Under the pieces are notes generated by a model, which made no database searches, was not told where the DNA came from, and saw only the letters and a list, made by a program, of their open reading frames with translations. From Streptococcus infantis (GTDB lineage: Bacteria; Bacillota; Bacilli; Lactobacillales; Streptococcaceae), in contig NZ_JADMUH010000007.1 of assembly GCF_015546995.1 (NCBI RefSeq), positions 1 to 64,000 of the forward strand: a DNA stretch of 64,000 nt. Reading direction: 5' to 3'. Positions 1 to 8,881 of this stretch are shown here, piece by piece. How positions within the stretch are numbered: position 1 is the first letter of the stretch; each line of letters starts with the position of its first letter. A program made the position numbers and the translations under genes.

Positions 1-49
1 ATTTAATCGAGTATTCTGTTTATTTTTCTATTTTTAAAAGTTTTGACGA

Positions 50-856
50 TTATTTTCGATAAGCCTTTATACTATGGCTATACCACTCCTGCATTTCTTT
101 TGATGGAGGAGTCATATAATCCCCATACATCTGTGTTAGAAAAGCATCATAGTTCTTTGGAATAGGTACCATCCGACCTTCAAACTCTGTTAAAATCAGT
201 TCTTTTAAAGTTCCTGCTGGAAAGACTTCTTTCATTTTTTCTTTCCCAACTCCAATGGCTCCTTCATATGCAGGATTTTCTGTCACACTATTTTTAACTA
301 ATTGATCTATTTTCTTATAGAAATATCTCGGATTAACAAGTCTAAGAGGATACCAGATACACAAACGAAGGAAATCTTTTAATTTGCTATCTCCGTGTAC
401 TGCACGTTCTTTTTTGATATAGGCAAGCTGACGCAAGGCAACATATTTATAGCTCTTATCAACGATGCTCAAATCTGAAAAATGATCGATTGGAAAGACA
501 TCAATAAACAAACTCGTATCATGACGCTTATATTTTACGTTATCTTCAATAACTGTTGATGTATCAAGAATAGCTGCAAAATTATGGAAATACCATGAAG
601 AAGTATCGTAAGAAAGAACTCGATAAATAGGATGATTATCTTCCTCAATCGCTTTTAATAGACGCTCATAGTCTTTTCTATACAGTGAAATATCGATATC
701 ATCATCCCAAGGAATCATTCCCTTATGACGAACAGCTCCCAACATGGTTCCATAGCTGAGGAAATAAGGAATGTCATTTTTTTTACAAATTTCATCAACA
801 TAGTCCAGAATACCTAGTTGAATTTCTTTAATTTCATTTTTTTCTAAGTACTGCAT
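50..856 (-). CDS. licD2: LicD-family phosphotransferase (LicD2-like)
   Basis: LicD proteins transfer phosphocholine from CDP-choline to sugars of teichoic acid precursors at the cytoplasmic face of the membrane. The 268-residue product has the family signature near the N-terminus: YGTMLGAVRH at about 35-44 followed by WDDDID at 50-55, the acidic metal-binding cluster of this nucleotidyltransferase-like fold. It has no signal peptide. The start codon follows directly on the stop of the upstream licD1, and GGAGG lies in the end of licD1, so the two are translationally coupled. Position as third gene after a TacF-like flippase matches the pneumococcal lic2 order tacF-licD1-licD2. The LicD fold is clear; the number 2 rests on order and remembered similarity. 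Confidence 0.88.
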   Translation of the reverse strand: MQYLEKNEIKEIQLGILDYVDEICKKNDIPYFLSYGTMLGAVRHKGMIPWDDDIDISLYRKDYERLLKAIEEDNHPIYRVLSYDTSSWYFHNFAAILDTSTVIEDNVKYKRHDTSLFIDVFPIDHFSDLSIVDKSYKYVALRQLAYIKKERAVHGDSKLKDFLRLCIWYPLRLVNPRYFYKKIDQLVKNSVTENPAYEGAIGVGKEKMKEVFPAGTLKELILTEFEGRMVPIPKNYDAFLTQMYGDYMTPPSKEMQEWYSHSIKAYRK

Positions 857-1660
857 TTAATCCTCCAATTGATAGGCTTCAAATTCGTGACTATAAAACT
901 GTTTTTCTTTTGGTGGGAGAGTCATATAATCACCATAATACTGCTTCAAAATAGTATCGTATTGTTTCGGTGCTGAAAGCATCAGATGTTCAAAAGGAAC
1001 TTCAATTAAATCTTCAAAAACTTCTTTGGCAAAGACTTCTTTTTCCTTAAACTTGGAAGGAATAAAAGCGATATATTTTCCATCTTTTACCCTATACTTT
1101 TGAATTTGCTTTTCAATTTGACTTGCAAAATAACAGGGAGAAATAGGACGAAAAATAAACCAGAAGAAGGTACGAATCAAGTCTTTTAACTTGCTATCTC
1201 CATAAACAATATTCTTATGTTTACTGAAAGACAATAATTTAAAGCTTTCCAACTTATAGCACACATCGATAACTTTAGGATCATTGAAAGAATCCATTGG
1301 AAAAATATCAATGAAAATTCCAGAATCATAAGTTTTTGTATTTCGTGTATCTACTATTCTCGTTGTCGAATCTACAACCTTTATAAAATTATTATAGTAG
1401 TGATCATCGGTTTCCAAAGCTAAAATCTTATATTTCGATTGTTCTTGATGAAATAACTGGATAAAACGGTCATAGTTTTCACGTGTCATAGAGAGGTCTA
1501 TATCATCATCCCAAGGAATAAAACCTTTGTGACGGATAGCCCCAATCAAGGTACCATAATTAATAAAATAGTCAATATTATGCTTCTTACAAAAAGAGTC
1601 AATATAGGCCAAAATGTCAAGCTCAATCTGCTTAGCTTCTTCAATACTTAATCTTCTCAT
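857..1660 (-). CDS. licD1: LicD-family phosphotransferase (LicD1-like)
   Basis: Second LicD-type phosphotransferase, 267 residues, predicted to add phosphocholine to a teichoic acid repeat. The signature YGTLIGAIRH lies at about 35-44 and WDDDID at 50-55, and the C-terminal GDYMTLPP motif is shared with the neighbouring LicD proteins. AGGAGG five bases before ATG sets the start. It begins about 10 bases after the tacF stop and abuts licD2, so the three form one unit. The two LicD proteins here are clearly diverged paralogues rather than a recent duplication, as expected if each modifies a different sugar of the repeat, as reported for pneumococcus. Confidence 0.88.
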   Translation of the reverse strand: MRRLSIEEAKQIELDILAYIDSFCKKHNIDYFINYGTLIGAIRHKGFIPWDDDIDLSMTRENYDRFIQLFHQEQSKYKILALETDDHYYNNFIKVVDSTTRIVDTRNTKTYDSGIFIDIFPMDSFNDPKVIDVCYKLESFKLLSFSKHKNIVYGDSKLKDLIRTFFWFIFRPISPCYFASQIEKQIQKYRVKDGKYIAFIPSKFKEKEVFAKEVFEDLIEVPFEHLMLSAPKQYDTILKQYYGDYMTLPPKEKQFYSHEFEAYQLED

Positions 1661-1669
1661 CTAATCCTC

Positions 1670-3157
1670 CTAAGATTTTTTTATACGTTTTTTGAGAGAA
1701 ACAAAATGACCTAAAAATTCATAAAAGATACTATCTTTGGTCCAAACTAGTAAACCAATATAACTAAGAGCTGATAAGACCATGATAATCAGCATATTAA
1801 TCAAGAAAGGTAGGTTAATCACCATTTTGACTGGATAAATAGCATTGACCAAGAAATAGATAGGAACAAATGTCAATGCAAAAAGAGAATAACGTACCGT
1901 ATATTTAAAGATATGTCCTAGGTTAATGAGCTTAGTCTTATGAATAAAGATTACGTACAGTATTAGAAGAAAACTTTCTGACATCATCGTCGTAATCAAA
2001 TAATACTCGGGTGAAATAATGTTATTAAAATAGAGAAGGCAATCTAAAATGAGGTTCAATCCACCCGCAAATAGCGTATAAACTGTAATTCTTTTTTCAA
2101 ATCCATTTGTAAAGAGAATTTGAGAGCCTAAAATAGTATCTAAAGCAAGAATAATGGTACGAAATGCAAAGAGGGATGTCAAGATACCACCACCGATATA
2201 TTTTTCACTACCATACAGAAGGATTGCATAGGGACCCAAAATCATCAAACCAAAACTAAGAGGGATGATGAAGAAGTTAAAAATACGACTTCCCCGGTTC
2301 ACCAAATTTACATACTCTTCTTTTTTCCCGATTCCTAAATAGTAACTCAAGCGAGGAACACTAACTCCAATCGCACCTGTAACAACACCAGCGATAACTG
2401 TTACAATACGTTGTGCCATCGTATAATAGCTGACGTTCACATCAACACCCGTCTTTACCAAGAATAGACGGTCTAGGAAGGTAAATAACATATTGGCATT
2501 GGCAAAAATCAACATGGCTGTCAAAGGTAGGAAAAGAGGTCTAAACTCTTCTAACGAAACCTTAACAAACTGAATATCTCTCTTAATCCAAAAATAACTA
2601 ATGAGATAATTGATAAGAGTTGAAAGACTCATAATCAGTGTATACACAACAATGTCATGCTCATTTTTTACAAACATAAAGATAGAGACAAGCATGAGAA
2701 TACGGATGAAGGCTGTTTTATAAAATAAAAAGCTATAATTCTCAAGTGCCTCATTGACCCATTCGATGGAGAAGATTTGAGCAATTAGTTGAACACCCAT
2801 TACCAAAAAAATCTTTTTGATGACAGGATTACTATTAAAGAATAAGGGATAGGAGAACAGATAGACAATACTTGTTAAAATCGTACAAACTACACATAAA
2901 TAAAAAAGGCTTGAAAAGACTTTATTTAGTTCTCTTTTATTGTCTTTTACATTACTAATAGCACGAAGTCCGTAACTATAGACTCCATAGGTCGCAAAAG
3001 GCAAGAAAAAAGACAGAATAGTATCGACAGAGTTAAAATAACCATAATCTGTACGATCTAAAACACGCGCGACATAAGTACCCGTCAAAATTGGAAAAAT
3101 GATATTTAAAACACGAATACCCATATAAGCCAGGGCATTTAACTTAATACTTTTCAT
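1670..3157 (-). CDS. tacF: Teichoic acid repeat-unit flippase (TacF-like)
   Basis: Polytopic Wzx/MATE-like flippase of 495 residues with about 12-14 hydrophobic segments, predicted to move undecaprenyl-linked, choline-bearing teichoic acid units across the membrane. In pneumococcus TacF substrate specificity makes growth depend on choline. The whole sequence, including the N-terminal KLNALAYMGIRVLNIIFP stretch and the long transmembrane run, agrees with my memory of pneumococcal TacF. Start is set by GAGGTAAATTGA before ATG. It has its own extended -10 promoter and lies downstream of a strong terminator, so it is a separate unit from the polymerase genes. Confidence 0.88.
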   Translation of the reverse strand: MKSIKLNALAYMGIRVLNIIFPILTGTYVARVLDRTDYGYFNSVDTILSFFLPFATYGVYSYGLRAISNVKDNKRELNKVFSSLFYLCVVCTILTSIVYLFSYPLFFNSNPVIKKIFLVMGVQLIAQIFSIEWVNEALENYSFLFYKTAFIRILMLVSIFMFVKNEHDIVVYTLIMSLSTLINYLISYFWIKRDIQFVKVSLEEFRPLFLPLTAMLIFANANMLFTFLDRLFLVKTGVDVNVSYYTMAQRIVTVIAGVVTGAIGVSVPRLSYYLGIGKKEEYVNLVNRGSRIFNFFIIPLSFGLMILGPYAILLYGSEKYIGGGILTSLFAFRTIILALDTILGSQILFTNGFEKRITVYTLFAGGLNLILDCLLYFNNIISPEYYLITTMMSESFLLILYVIFIHKTKLINLGHIFKYTVRYSLFALTFVPIYFLVNAIYPVKMVINLPFLINMLIIMVLSALSYIGLLVWTKDSIFYEFLGHFVSLKKRIKKS

Positions 3158-3177
3158 TCAATTTACCTCGTTGATTT

Positions 3178-3186
3178 ATTATATCA
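3178..3186 (-). promoter_or_regulatory. Extended -10 promoter of tacF-licD1-licD2
   Basis: Reads TGATATAAT on the minus strand about 20 bases before the tacF start. The -35 hexamer is weak, as usual for extended -10 promoters in streptococci. Confidence 0.6.
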
Positions 3187-3248
3187 TAAACTTAGTTAAA
3201 AAGCCTACTTAGCTTTAAATCCTATTTCTTACTCGATGATGATCGGTG

Positions 3249-3280
3249 AAAAAAAGAGGAACCTTCAGTCCTCTTTTTCT
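3249..3280 (-). terminator. Rho-independent terminator after the tarQ-like gene
   Basis: Arms AAAGAGGA and TCCTCTTT around an 8-base loop, followed by a run of T on the minus strand. It separates the polymerase unit from tacF. Confidence 0.85.
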
Positions 3281-3310
3281 GTATTCTTAATTTTTCCTTG
3301 ATGATTGATA

Positions 3311-4348
3311 TTAGAGCGCAAAAGCAATAACACCTAAAACAGAACGATTGAGATTTCTCACTTCTTGCAAACTTTCTTCAAATTTCTTATAGCGAGTGAC
3401 ACCATATTCTTCTACAAATAGTACATTCTCAAATGCTAAAAGTTCTTTGACATTCTGCAAATTAACAAACTGAACTCCTTCAAGATTCAACTTGTATTCT
3501 GACTTCAATTTATTCAAGATATGATTATCTGAACTTACAATTGCTAATGGTTGGCCTTGGCACATATAACTTAGGAGTTCAGAAAGATTTTCAACAGTGG
3601 TAATAGTTGAAACGAAATCTACTTGATAAGCAGAAAAATCACCTGCACGATTGATAGTTGGATTAAAGAGATATACTAGGATATTTGCTAAAATAACTAA
3701 GACTACACAGAGGACACCAATAATCACTAAGCGTAAAATAAGATTTTTCAAGTTAAATCCAAGAGCAACTTCTCCATTCGGAGTCAATTCTGTAGAGTTG
3801 ACCGTTTCAAGTTTCTCAATCTTAACATCTGTAAAAGTAGACTTAAACTTATCAATCAAAGAGTCAAATTTACTCTCAAGGAAATCATTTACTTCCTTAC
3901 TTGGAGTTAAAATTTTAACAGTTACACCTGCATCATCAATTAATGGATTGATCGTTAATTTTTTTGTCCAATAGTCACTTGCAGAATTCTTCAATGCTGT
4001 TTCTGTAGTATCTAAATCTTTTGCGATTTCTTTCATCTTATCAGAATCAACATCATTAAACAGAAAGGCACCATTGAGATTACCATCAATTAGTTTTGCA
4101 TAGAAGTCACTATAGCCACCAACTTGATGATTTAAAATTGTCTTTGACGATTCTTCTGGAGCAGTTATCTTATAGGTAATATAAGTTGAATAGCTAGTAG
4201 AATCTTTGACTGTATTTTTATTTTTTACAGCTTTTAAAGTAAATGGTACAGCTATGAGAGCAAATAAGGCTAGTAAAGCTAGCAAATTCACTTTACGTTT
4301 TTTATAAAGATTTGCGAACAAATCAGCTACAGAATAATGTTCAAACAT
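3311..4348 (-). CDS. Wzz/CpsC-like polysaccharide co-polymerase (TarQ-like)
   Basis: 345-residue membrane protein with transmembrane segments at about 21-40 and 203-228 flanking an extracytoplasmic domain, the topology of chain-length regulators (Wzz/CapA/CpsC). The cytoplasmic tail (about 240-345) is longer than usual. Its end (LFVEEYGVTRYKKFEESL then LGVIAFAL) resembles the last strands of bacterial tyrosine kinases fused to such proteins, but no Walker A motif is present. It overlaps the polymerase gene by 8 bases, and GGGGAAATAC before ATG sets the start. Context suggests a partner of the adjacent polymerase, equivalent to pneumococcal TarQ. Topology is seen; the role is inferred. Confidence 0.7.
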   Translation of the reverse strand: MFEHYSVADLFANLYKKRKVNLLALLALFALIAVPFTLKAVKNKNTVKDSTSYSTYITYKITAPEESSKTILNHQVGGYSDFYAKLIDGNLNGAFLFNDVDSDKMKEIAKDLDTTETALKNSASDYWTKKLTINPLIDDAGVTVKILTPSKEVNDFLESKFDSLIDKFKSTFTDVKIEKLETVNSTELTPNGEVALGFNLKNLILRLVIIGVLCVVLVILANILVYLFNPTINRAGDFSAYQVDFVSTITTVENLSELLSYMCQGQPLAIVSSDNHILNKLKSEYKLNLEGVQFVNLQNVKELLAFENVLFVEEYGVTRYKKFEESLQEVRNLNRSVLGVIAFAL

Positions 4349-5807
4349 GTATTTCCCCTTTTTTGATTAAGTGATGATTTTCTTTTGTAAGCATTTTTGC
4401 CACGAAAATGATAATAAGAACAATTCCCCAGAATTGCATTGTAAAAAGATTAAAGAAACTTTCTGAGAAGCTACTTCTAGGCATAAAGAATAAATTATTC
4501 AAGATTAGCAAAGATAATGCAAATAAGATTGTTCTTGAGCGATATGCCACTTGCAACATAGCTATAAAGAGCATACCAAGTAAGATACTTAGTAGAAATA
4601 GTCCCAACATACCATAATCAGTATACAATTCCATGATATAACTACTTCCAATACCATGGCCTCTTAAATATTCTTTATTTAGAACAAGATAAGATAAATT
4701 GTGGGCATAACTATTACTGTCAATCGCTAGTTCAATACTATTTGTCGTATGTTCAAATGGTTTGGCACCAAATATGATTCCGATACTACCTCTCGCAAAA
4801 TAGTCAACAACCGGACCAAAAGTGAAATTTCGGAAGTCTCTATAAGGAAGACTACTATTGTACAGGAATCCTCTAGCTAAAACTCCAAAACTAGTTCCTT
4901 GTTTATAAATGAAATCGAGTAATAAATCAAAAACTCCACTATGGGATACTTGAGCATTATCACGAACATAGTTTAATGCTCCCATCGCAAGCATGAGAAC
5001 AGGTGTTCCAAGATAAATAGCCATTTTTTCTTTGAAACCGATCCATTTACCTTTCTCCGTTTGTTCACGCATAAAGTAGTAAACAAAGGCAAAAATCAAA
5101 CTTAGAATAAAGGGATTTCTGGTACCAATTACTAAGTGAATCAAGTTAGCCGCGATATAGGCAACTAAAACCATTGTCGCATGTGACTTTTTAGGTTTGG
5201 TTGCTAAATAAACACACATGGCATAAACCGTGAAAGTCGATAAGATATAGGTAAAGTAGGGCAATTGACTTTCAAAATTTGCATAATAATTGTAATAAGA
5301 AGTTTGCAAACGGTATAGTAAGCGCTCAAATAGTCTAAGGAAATAAAATGGATAGGTGAGTAGAAATACACTCAATGAAACGAAGCGTAGTTTTTTTACA
5401 TAATTGACATTCGATTGTTTTTCCACTCTTACAGGAGCTTTGCTTTTTCGAGAAAGATAATAATTCGCTATCAATCCCCCTAAAGTCAATCCTAAAATAG
5501 ATACAATAACAACTAGGAAAGCAAATTGATAAGCAATTGGTTGGTAAGTATCAAGTGCTCCATCTCTGAAATAATCGATGGTGGGTCTGGATACCAAAAA
5601 TATAAAAATCGTGATAAAAAATATAAAGTGAATCAAATAATATTTGATGTTATTCCAGCAAAGTAGCAGACTGCTAATTAAGAGCAAAAGCAAAGTTGTC
5701 AGAAGTCCTACGTTGTTACTGGTAAACAAATAAGTGATTCCACTTATTATGGTTACGATATAGCTTAGAATCGTAACCGTTAGCAACATTCGTTTGCCAT
5801 CAACCAT
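4341..5807 (-). CDS. tarP: Wzy-type repeat-unit polymerase (TarP-like)
   Basis: 488-residue polytopic membrane protein with about 11-12 hydrophobic segments and the large central extracytoplasmic loop typical of oligosaccharide repeat-unit polymerases. It would join lipid-linked repeat units on the outer face of the membrane. It is surrounded by glycosyltransferases, a co-polymerase and a LicD gene, the arrangement of the pneumococcal lic3 locus where TarP polymerises teichoic acid chains. The start follows GGAGGGCTGAG. Polymerases of this class share little sequence, so the call relies on topology and context. A capsule-type polymerase is the main alternative. Confidence 0.75.
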   Translation of the reverse strand: MVDGKRMLLTVTILSYIVTIISGITYLFTSNNVGLLTTLLLLLISSLLLCWNNIKYYLIHFIFFITIFIFLVSRPTIDYFRDGALDTYQPIAYQFAFLVVIVSILGLTLGGLIANYYLSRKSKAPVRVEKQSNVNYVKKLRFVSLSVFLLTYPFYFLRLFERLLYRLQTSYYNYYANFESQLPYFTYILSTFTVYAMCVYLATKPKKSHATMVLVAYIAANLIHLVIGTRNPFILSLIFAFVYYFMREQTEKGKWIGFKEKMAIYLGTPVLMLAMGALNYVRDNAQVSHSGVFDLLLDFIYKQGTSFGVLARGFLYNSSLPYRDFRNFTFGPVVDYFARGSIGIIFGAKPFEHTTNSIELAIDSNSYAHNLSYLVLNKEYLRGHGIGSSYIMELYTDYGMLGLFLLSILLGMLFIAMLQVAYRSRTILFALSLLILNNLFFMPRSSFSESFFNLFTMQFWGIVLIIIFVAKMLTKENHHLIKKGEIHV

Positions 5808-5822
5808 CTCAGCCCTCCTTTT

Positions 5823-6809
5823 CTAATTGATTTTTTTCGACTGCTCAATATTTTTAAACAATAATATTCTATACAATCTTACATTTACAAATAAGGCTAA
5901 AGCACTAATACGTCTTCCTTTTCTAAAAATGGTATTTTTAAAAATAGCAAAGGCATGTTTTTTCAAGTAGTCATAAATCCTTGGATAGTCTTTAAACCCT
6001 TTGAAATTATCATCTAGAAGCATTTTATCCAAGATAAAGAAATATGCATATGCAAGTCTAAAGAAAGCTACTTCTGTTAAGCTTGTATAGTCTTTAACTA
6101 CTTCATTATAAAATTTTTGATAAATATCAATGTAGGCTAAATCTTTTTCCGCATATGGTTTGGTAGTAATACTGTCTCCTCGGTGGAAATAGTAATAGTA
6201 TGGTTTGGTATTAACTACGTACTTTTTAGCTACTTTAATGAGATCAAAATGATAATAGGCATCTTCATAAATCAAGCCCTTTGGAAAACCTAACTGTGTT
6301 GCAATCTCTTTCTTGATGAGTTTGTTACAAATAGTACCAGGTATTTTCTCACCAATTAAATATTCTCTAAGGAATGTTTCAGTATCACATACAAAATAAT
6401 CATCCTGGTTTTCAGTTTGGGGACTCTCACTATTGGCATAGACATTCATAACCCCACAGCTGGAAACATCAGCATCTTCTTTGATTAATTGTTGATATAA
6501 GCTTGCAATCATTTCAGGATGAATATAATCGTCCGAATCTATAAAAATAACATAGTCCCCGTGGGCTTGCTTCAATCCATCATTTCGAGCTTGAGATAGT
6601 CCTTCATTTTCTTTGTGATAGACCAAAACTCTTTCATCTTGCTCAGCAATTTGTTCACACAAGCGACCACTTTCATCTATCGCCCCATCATTAACAAGAA
6701 TAATTTCGAGATTTTTATAGGTTTGTTGCTGAATGGATGCTATTGATTTTTCAAGGTATTGCGCCACATTATAGACTGGAACAACGACACTAATTAATGC
6801 AGTTTCCAT
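5823..6809 (-). CDS. Family 2 glycosyltransferase
   Basis: 328-residue GT-A fold enzyme expected to add a sugar to a lipid-linked precursor in the cytoplasm. The N-terminal SVVVPVYN strand (about 7-14), the nucleotide-sugar region ending in NDG, and the metal-binding DSDD at 91-94 are all visible. It has no membrane anchor. It starts two bases after the upstream GT4 gene ends, with GAGGAG in that overlap. In pneumococcus the equivalent locus builds the teichoic acid repeat (Glc, AATGal, ribitol-P, GalNAc). Which sugar this enzyme adds cannot be read from sequence. Confidence 0.88.
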   Translation of the reverse strand: METALISVVVPVYNVAQYLEKSIASIQQQTYKNLEIILVNDGAIDESGRLCEQIAEQDERVLVYHKENEGLSQARNDGLKQAHGDYVIFIDSDDYIHPEMIASLYQQLIKEDADVSSCGVMNVYANSESPQTENQDDYFVCDTETFLREYLIGEKIPGTICNKLIKKEIATQLGFPKGLIYEDAYYHFDLIKVAKKYVVNTKPYYYYFHRGDSITTKPYAEKDLAYIDIYQKFYNEVVKDYTSLTEVAFFRLAYAYFFILDKMLLDDNFKGFKDYPRIYDYLKKHAFAIFKNTIFRKGRRISALALFVNVRLYRILLFKNIEQSKKIN

Positions 6810-6810
6810 G

Positions 6811-7914
6811 CTACTCCTCTATTAGTTTTTCTACTTGTTCAATTTGTTTAGCAATTGTAAACTGTTGAATAAATTGGCTAGCTTCGTTAACATCAAAGCT
6901 TGAAACACCTGTCATGTAGTTATCAATTGCTTGAGCTGCTTCTTGATTGCTTTCAATGATTTTACCAAATCGACCTTCCTGAGATAATTCTTCTGCTCCG
7001 CCAACCTCGGTAGACACAAAGGGAACCCCTAGACTCAAGGCCTCAACATAGACCCCAGGAAAACCTTCCTGTTTGGACATGGATAATAGGACTTTCATAT
7101 GAGAGAGATACTGATAAGGGTTCTTTTGATAGCCTAAAAAATGAATGTAGTCTTCAAGTTGGTATTCTAGCACTCTTTTTTTCAATTCACTTTCCATCTC
7201 TCCAGCACCTATAAAGTAGAGGTGATATTTCTTACCTTGTTGGTGCAAAAGTCGTATAACTTCTACTACTCGGTCAGAACCTTTATTTTCCTCAATACGT
7301 CCAATGGTACAGATACTTTGAGGAGCTATGTCTATTGCTACTTTCTCTTTTGATTTTTCTAAAATACTTTCAAAATCATAACCATTATAAACTGTAGTCA
7401 ATTTCTGTGAGTATTCCGGATAAACTTCTCTGATAGAATTGCTGGTTTTCTTTGAAATTCCCACTATCCTATCAGCAGCATCCAATTGTCGTCTATGAGA
7501 ACTACGTTTTGAAAGATCTGTTAAAAATTCTTCAATACTTCCATGAATCCAAGAAATCTTTTTCACTTCCTTACGTTTAGAAAATAAAAGAGGAGGATTC
7601 ATAATGGTAAAGGAAACCTCTACATCATATTGATCTTTTACTAGTAATCGTCTTGTTAATCTTGGGAAATAAATTCTCAATCTCCACAAAAGCGCTCTTA
7701 ACCATCTTGGTTGGCGATAATCTTGAAAGGCTTTTAAAATTCTCACATTTTCAGGTACTGGTTCGTATCCTTTGTCAAAATGTTCCATTTCAAGGATATC
7801 TATATCATACTTTGTCGGATCCAAGTTTGAAACAATCGTTGATAAGATTTTTTCTGCACCTCCACCTAGAGAGAAGGACCACATAAAAAATAGAATTTTC
7901 TTCTTATCCACCAT
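6811..7914 (-). CDS. Family 4 glycosyltransferase
   Basis: 367-residue GT-B fold enzyme. It has the glycine-rich donor loop near the N-terminus (SLGGGAEKIL, about 15-24), the linker leading to TIGRIEENKG in the second Rossmann domain, and the EX7E-type motif in QEGFPGVYVEALSLGVP. The enzyme probably retains configuration and uses a UDP-sugar. It overlaps the start of licD3 by 11 bases and continues into the GT2 gene, so it is co-expressed with teichoic acid assembly. The donor sugar is unknown. Confidence 0.88.
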   Translation of the reverse strand: MVDKKKILFFMWSFSLGGGAEKILSTIVSNLDPTKYDIDILEMEHFDKGYEPVPENVRILKAFQDYRQPRWLRALLWRLRIYFPRLTRRLLVKDQYDVEVSFTIMNPPLLFSKRKEVKKISWIHGSIEEFLTDLSKRSSHRRQLDAADRIVGISKKTSNSIREVYPEYSQKLTTVYNGYDFESILEKSKEKVAIDIAPQSICTIGRIEENKGSDRVVEVIRLLHQQGKKYHLYFIGAGEMESELKKRVLEYQLEDYIHFLGYQKNPYQYLSHMKVLLSMSKQEGFPGVYVEALSLGVPFVSTEVGGAEELSQEGRFGKIIESNQEAAQAIDNYMTGVSSFDVNEASQFIQQFTIAKQIEQVEKLIEE

Positions 7915-8740
7915 ATTCTCCCTTATATTCTGTATAGCTTTTATCCATATCTACTATTATGGCATCGTGGTGAGGCACTTGCTTGTCAGCTGGTGGTGGT
8001 GTCATGTAGTCACCAAAAGCTGTTCTGAGATAAACATCGTAACCAACTGGAATAGGCATTTCTGTTCCTTCGAATGGTAGGAAAATGTTGTCTTCAAAAG
8101 CCTGAATTGGATATTTATTTTTCATATAGCCAGGGCCTGAACATAATTCTGTAATGCCATCACTTTCAGAAAGTCCATACTTGGTCATTTCTTTCTCAGC
8201 CTTTTTCCAGATACGATAGCGAAGCGATTTTGGAGTTAATCCTAATAAAATGGTGCTCCCCCACTTCATGAGAACTCCATGCTTTTCTGGAATGGTTTGT
8301 GCACAAAATAGAGAATAAATCAAAGCCCAGCGGACCTGTTTCTTACGCTCTGCTGGATTTTTAGGATAGTAGTCCAAGGGAAGAACATCTAAAGCCAAGC
8401 CGTGGGGAAGATCCAAATCTTGTTGATAAGGCTTGATACAAGTCGTCTCCTTATCGCGAATGGTGATAAAGAGGTTACGGTCTACATAGTCTTTAGAACT
8501 CTTTGATAGGAAGTAACGCTCATCCGCATATTGAGGCCATAACTCTGCTAGTTTTTCATAGTCCTTTCGTGGCATAAAGAAATCCAAATCATCATCCCAA
8601 GGGATGAAACCTTTATGTCGTAAAGCTCCAATAGCTCCTCCGCCACACAAATAACAGAGTAAGCCATGTTCTTTACAAAAGGCGACAAAATATTCAGCCA
8701 TTTCCAGACTACGAGCCTGAATCGCTTTCAAATCACTCAT
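7904..8740 (-). CDS. licD3: LicD-family phosphotransferase (LicD3-like), first gene of the polymer operon
   Basis: 278 residues with the LicD signature: GGGAIGALRH at about 33-42, WDDDLD at 48-53, and GDYMTPP near the C-terminus. It is more distant from the other two LicD proteins than they are from each other. LicD3 of pneumococcus heads a cluster with two glycosyltransferases and the polymerase and lies next to psr, as here. It may transfer ribitol phosphate or phosphocholine; the family also includes such phosphotransferases, and the substrate is not settled by sequence. Several ATG codons follow one another at the start, and the one chosen gives the shortest leader after GAGG. Confidence 0.82.
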   Translation of the reverse strand: MSDLKAIQARSLEMAEYFVAFCKEHGLLCYLCGGGAIGALRHKGFIPWDDDLDFFMPRKDYEKLAELWPQYADERYFLSKSSKDYVDRNLFITIRDKETTCIKPYQQDLDLPHGLALDVLPLDYYPKNPAERKKQVRWALIYSLFCAQTIPEKHGVLMKWGSTILLGLTPKSLRYRIWKKAEKEMTKYGLSESDGITELCSGPGYMKNKYPIQAFEDNIFLPFEGTEMPIPVGYDVYLRTAFGDYMTPPPADKQVPHHDAIIVDMDKSYTEYKGEYGG

Positions 8741-8777
8741 CTCATTCTCATCCTCTTCTATAGAATTACATCATTTT

Positions 8778-8786
8778 ATTATACCA
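8778..8786 (-). promoter_or_regulatory. Extended -10 promoter of the licD3 operon
   Basis: TGGTATAAT on the minus strand about 37 bases before licD3. The -35 region is poor. Confidence 0.6.
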
Positions 8787-8813
8787 AAAAATGGTCAAAA
8801 AATCCATCTGGTT

Positions 8814-8870
8814 ATGTGAAAAATCAAAGCCTGAGACATCTATTTTATTAGATATTTCAAGCTTTGATTT
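8814..8870 (-). terminator. Terminator of the aro/psr operon
   Basis: Arms AAATCAAAGC and GCTTTGATTT enclose a second small stem (ATCTA/TAGAT) and are followed by T residues. It closes the long operon that ends with psr and lies just upstream of the licD3 promoter. Confidence 0.8.
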
Positions 8871-8881
8871 AGTTTTTATTA

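Noticed and set aside
50-8740. A capsule (cps) locus
   Set aside because: There is no wzg-wzh-wzd-wze set, no initiating sugar transferase and no dexB/aliA flank; three licD genes and tacF point to teichoic acid.
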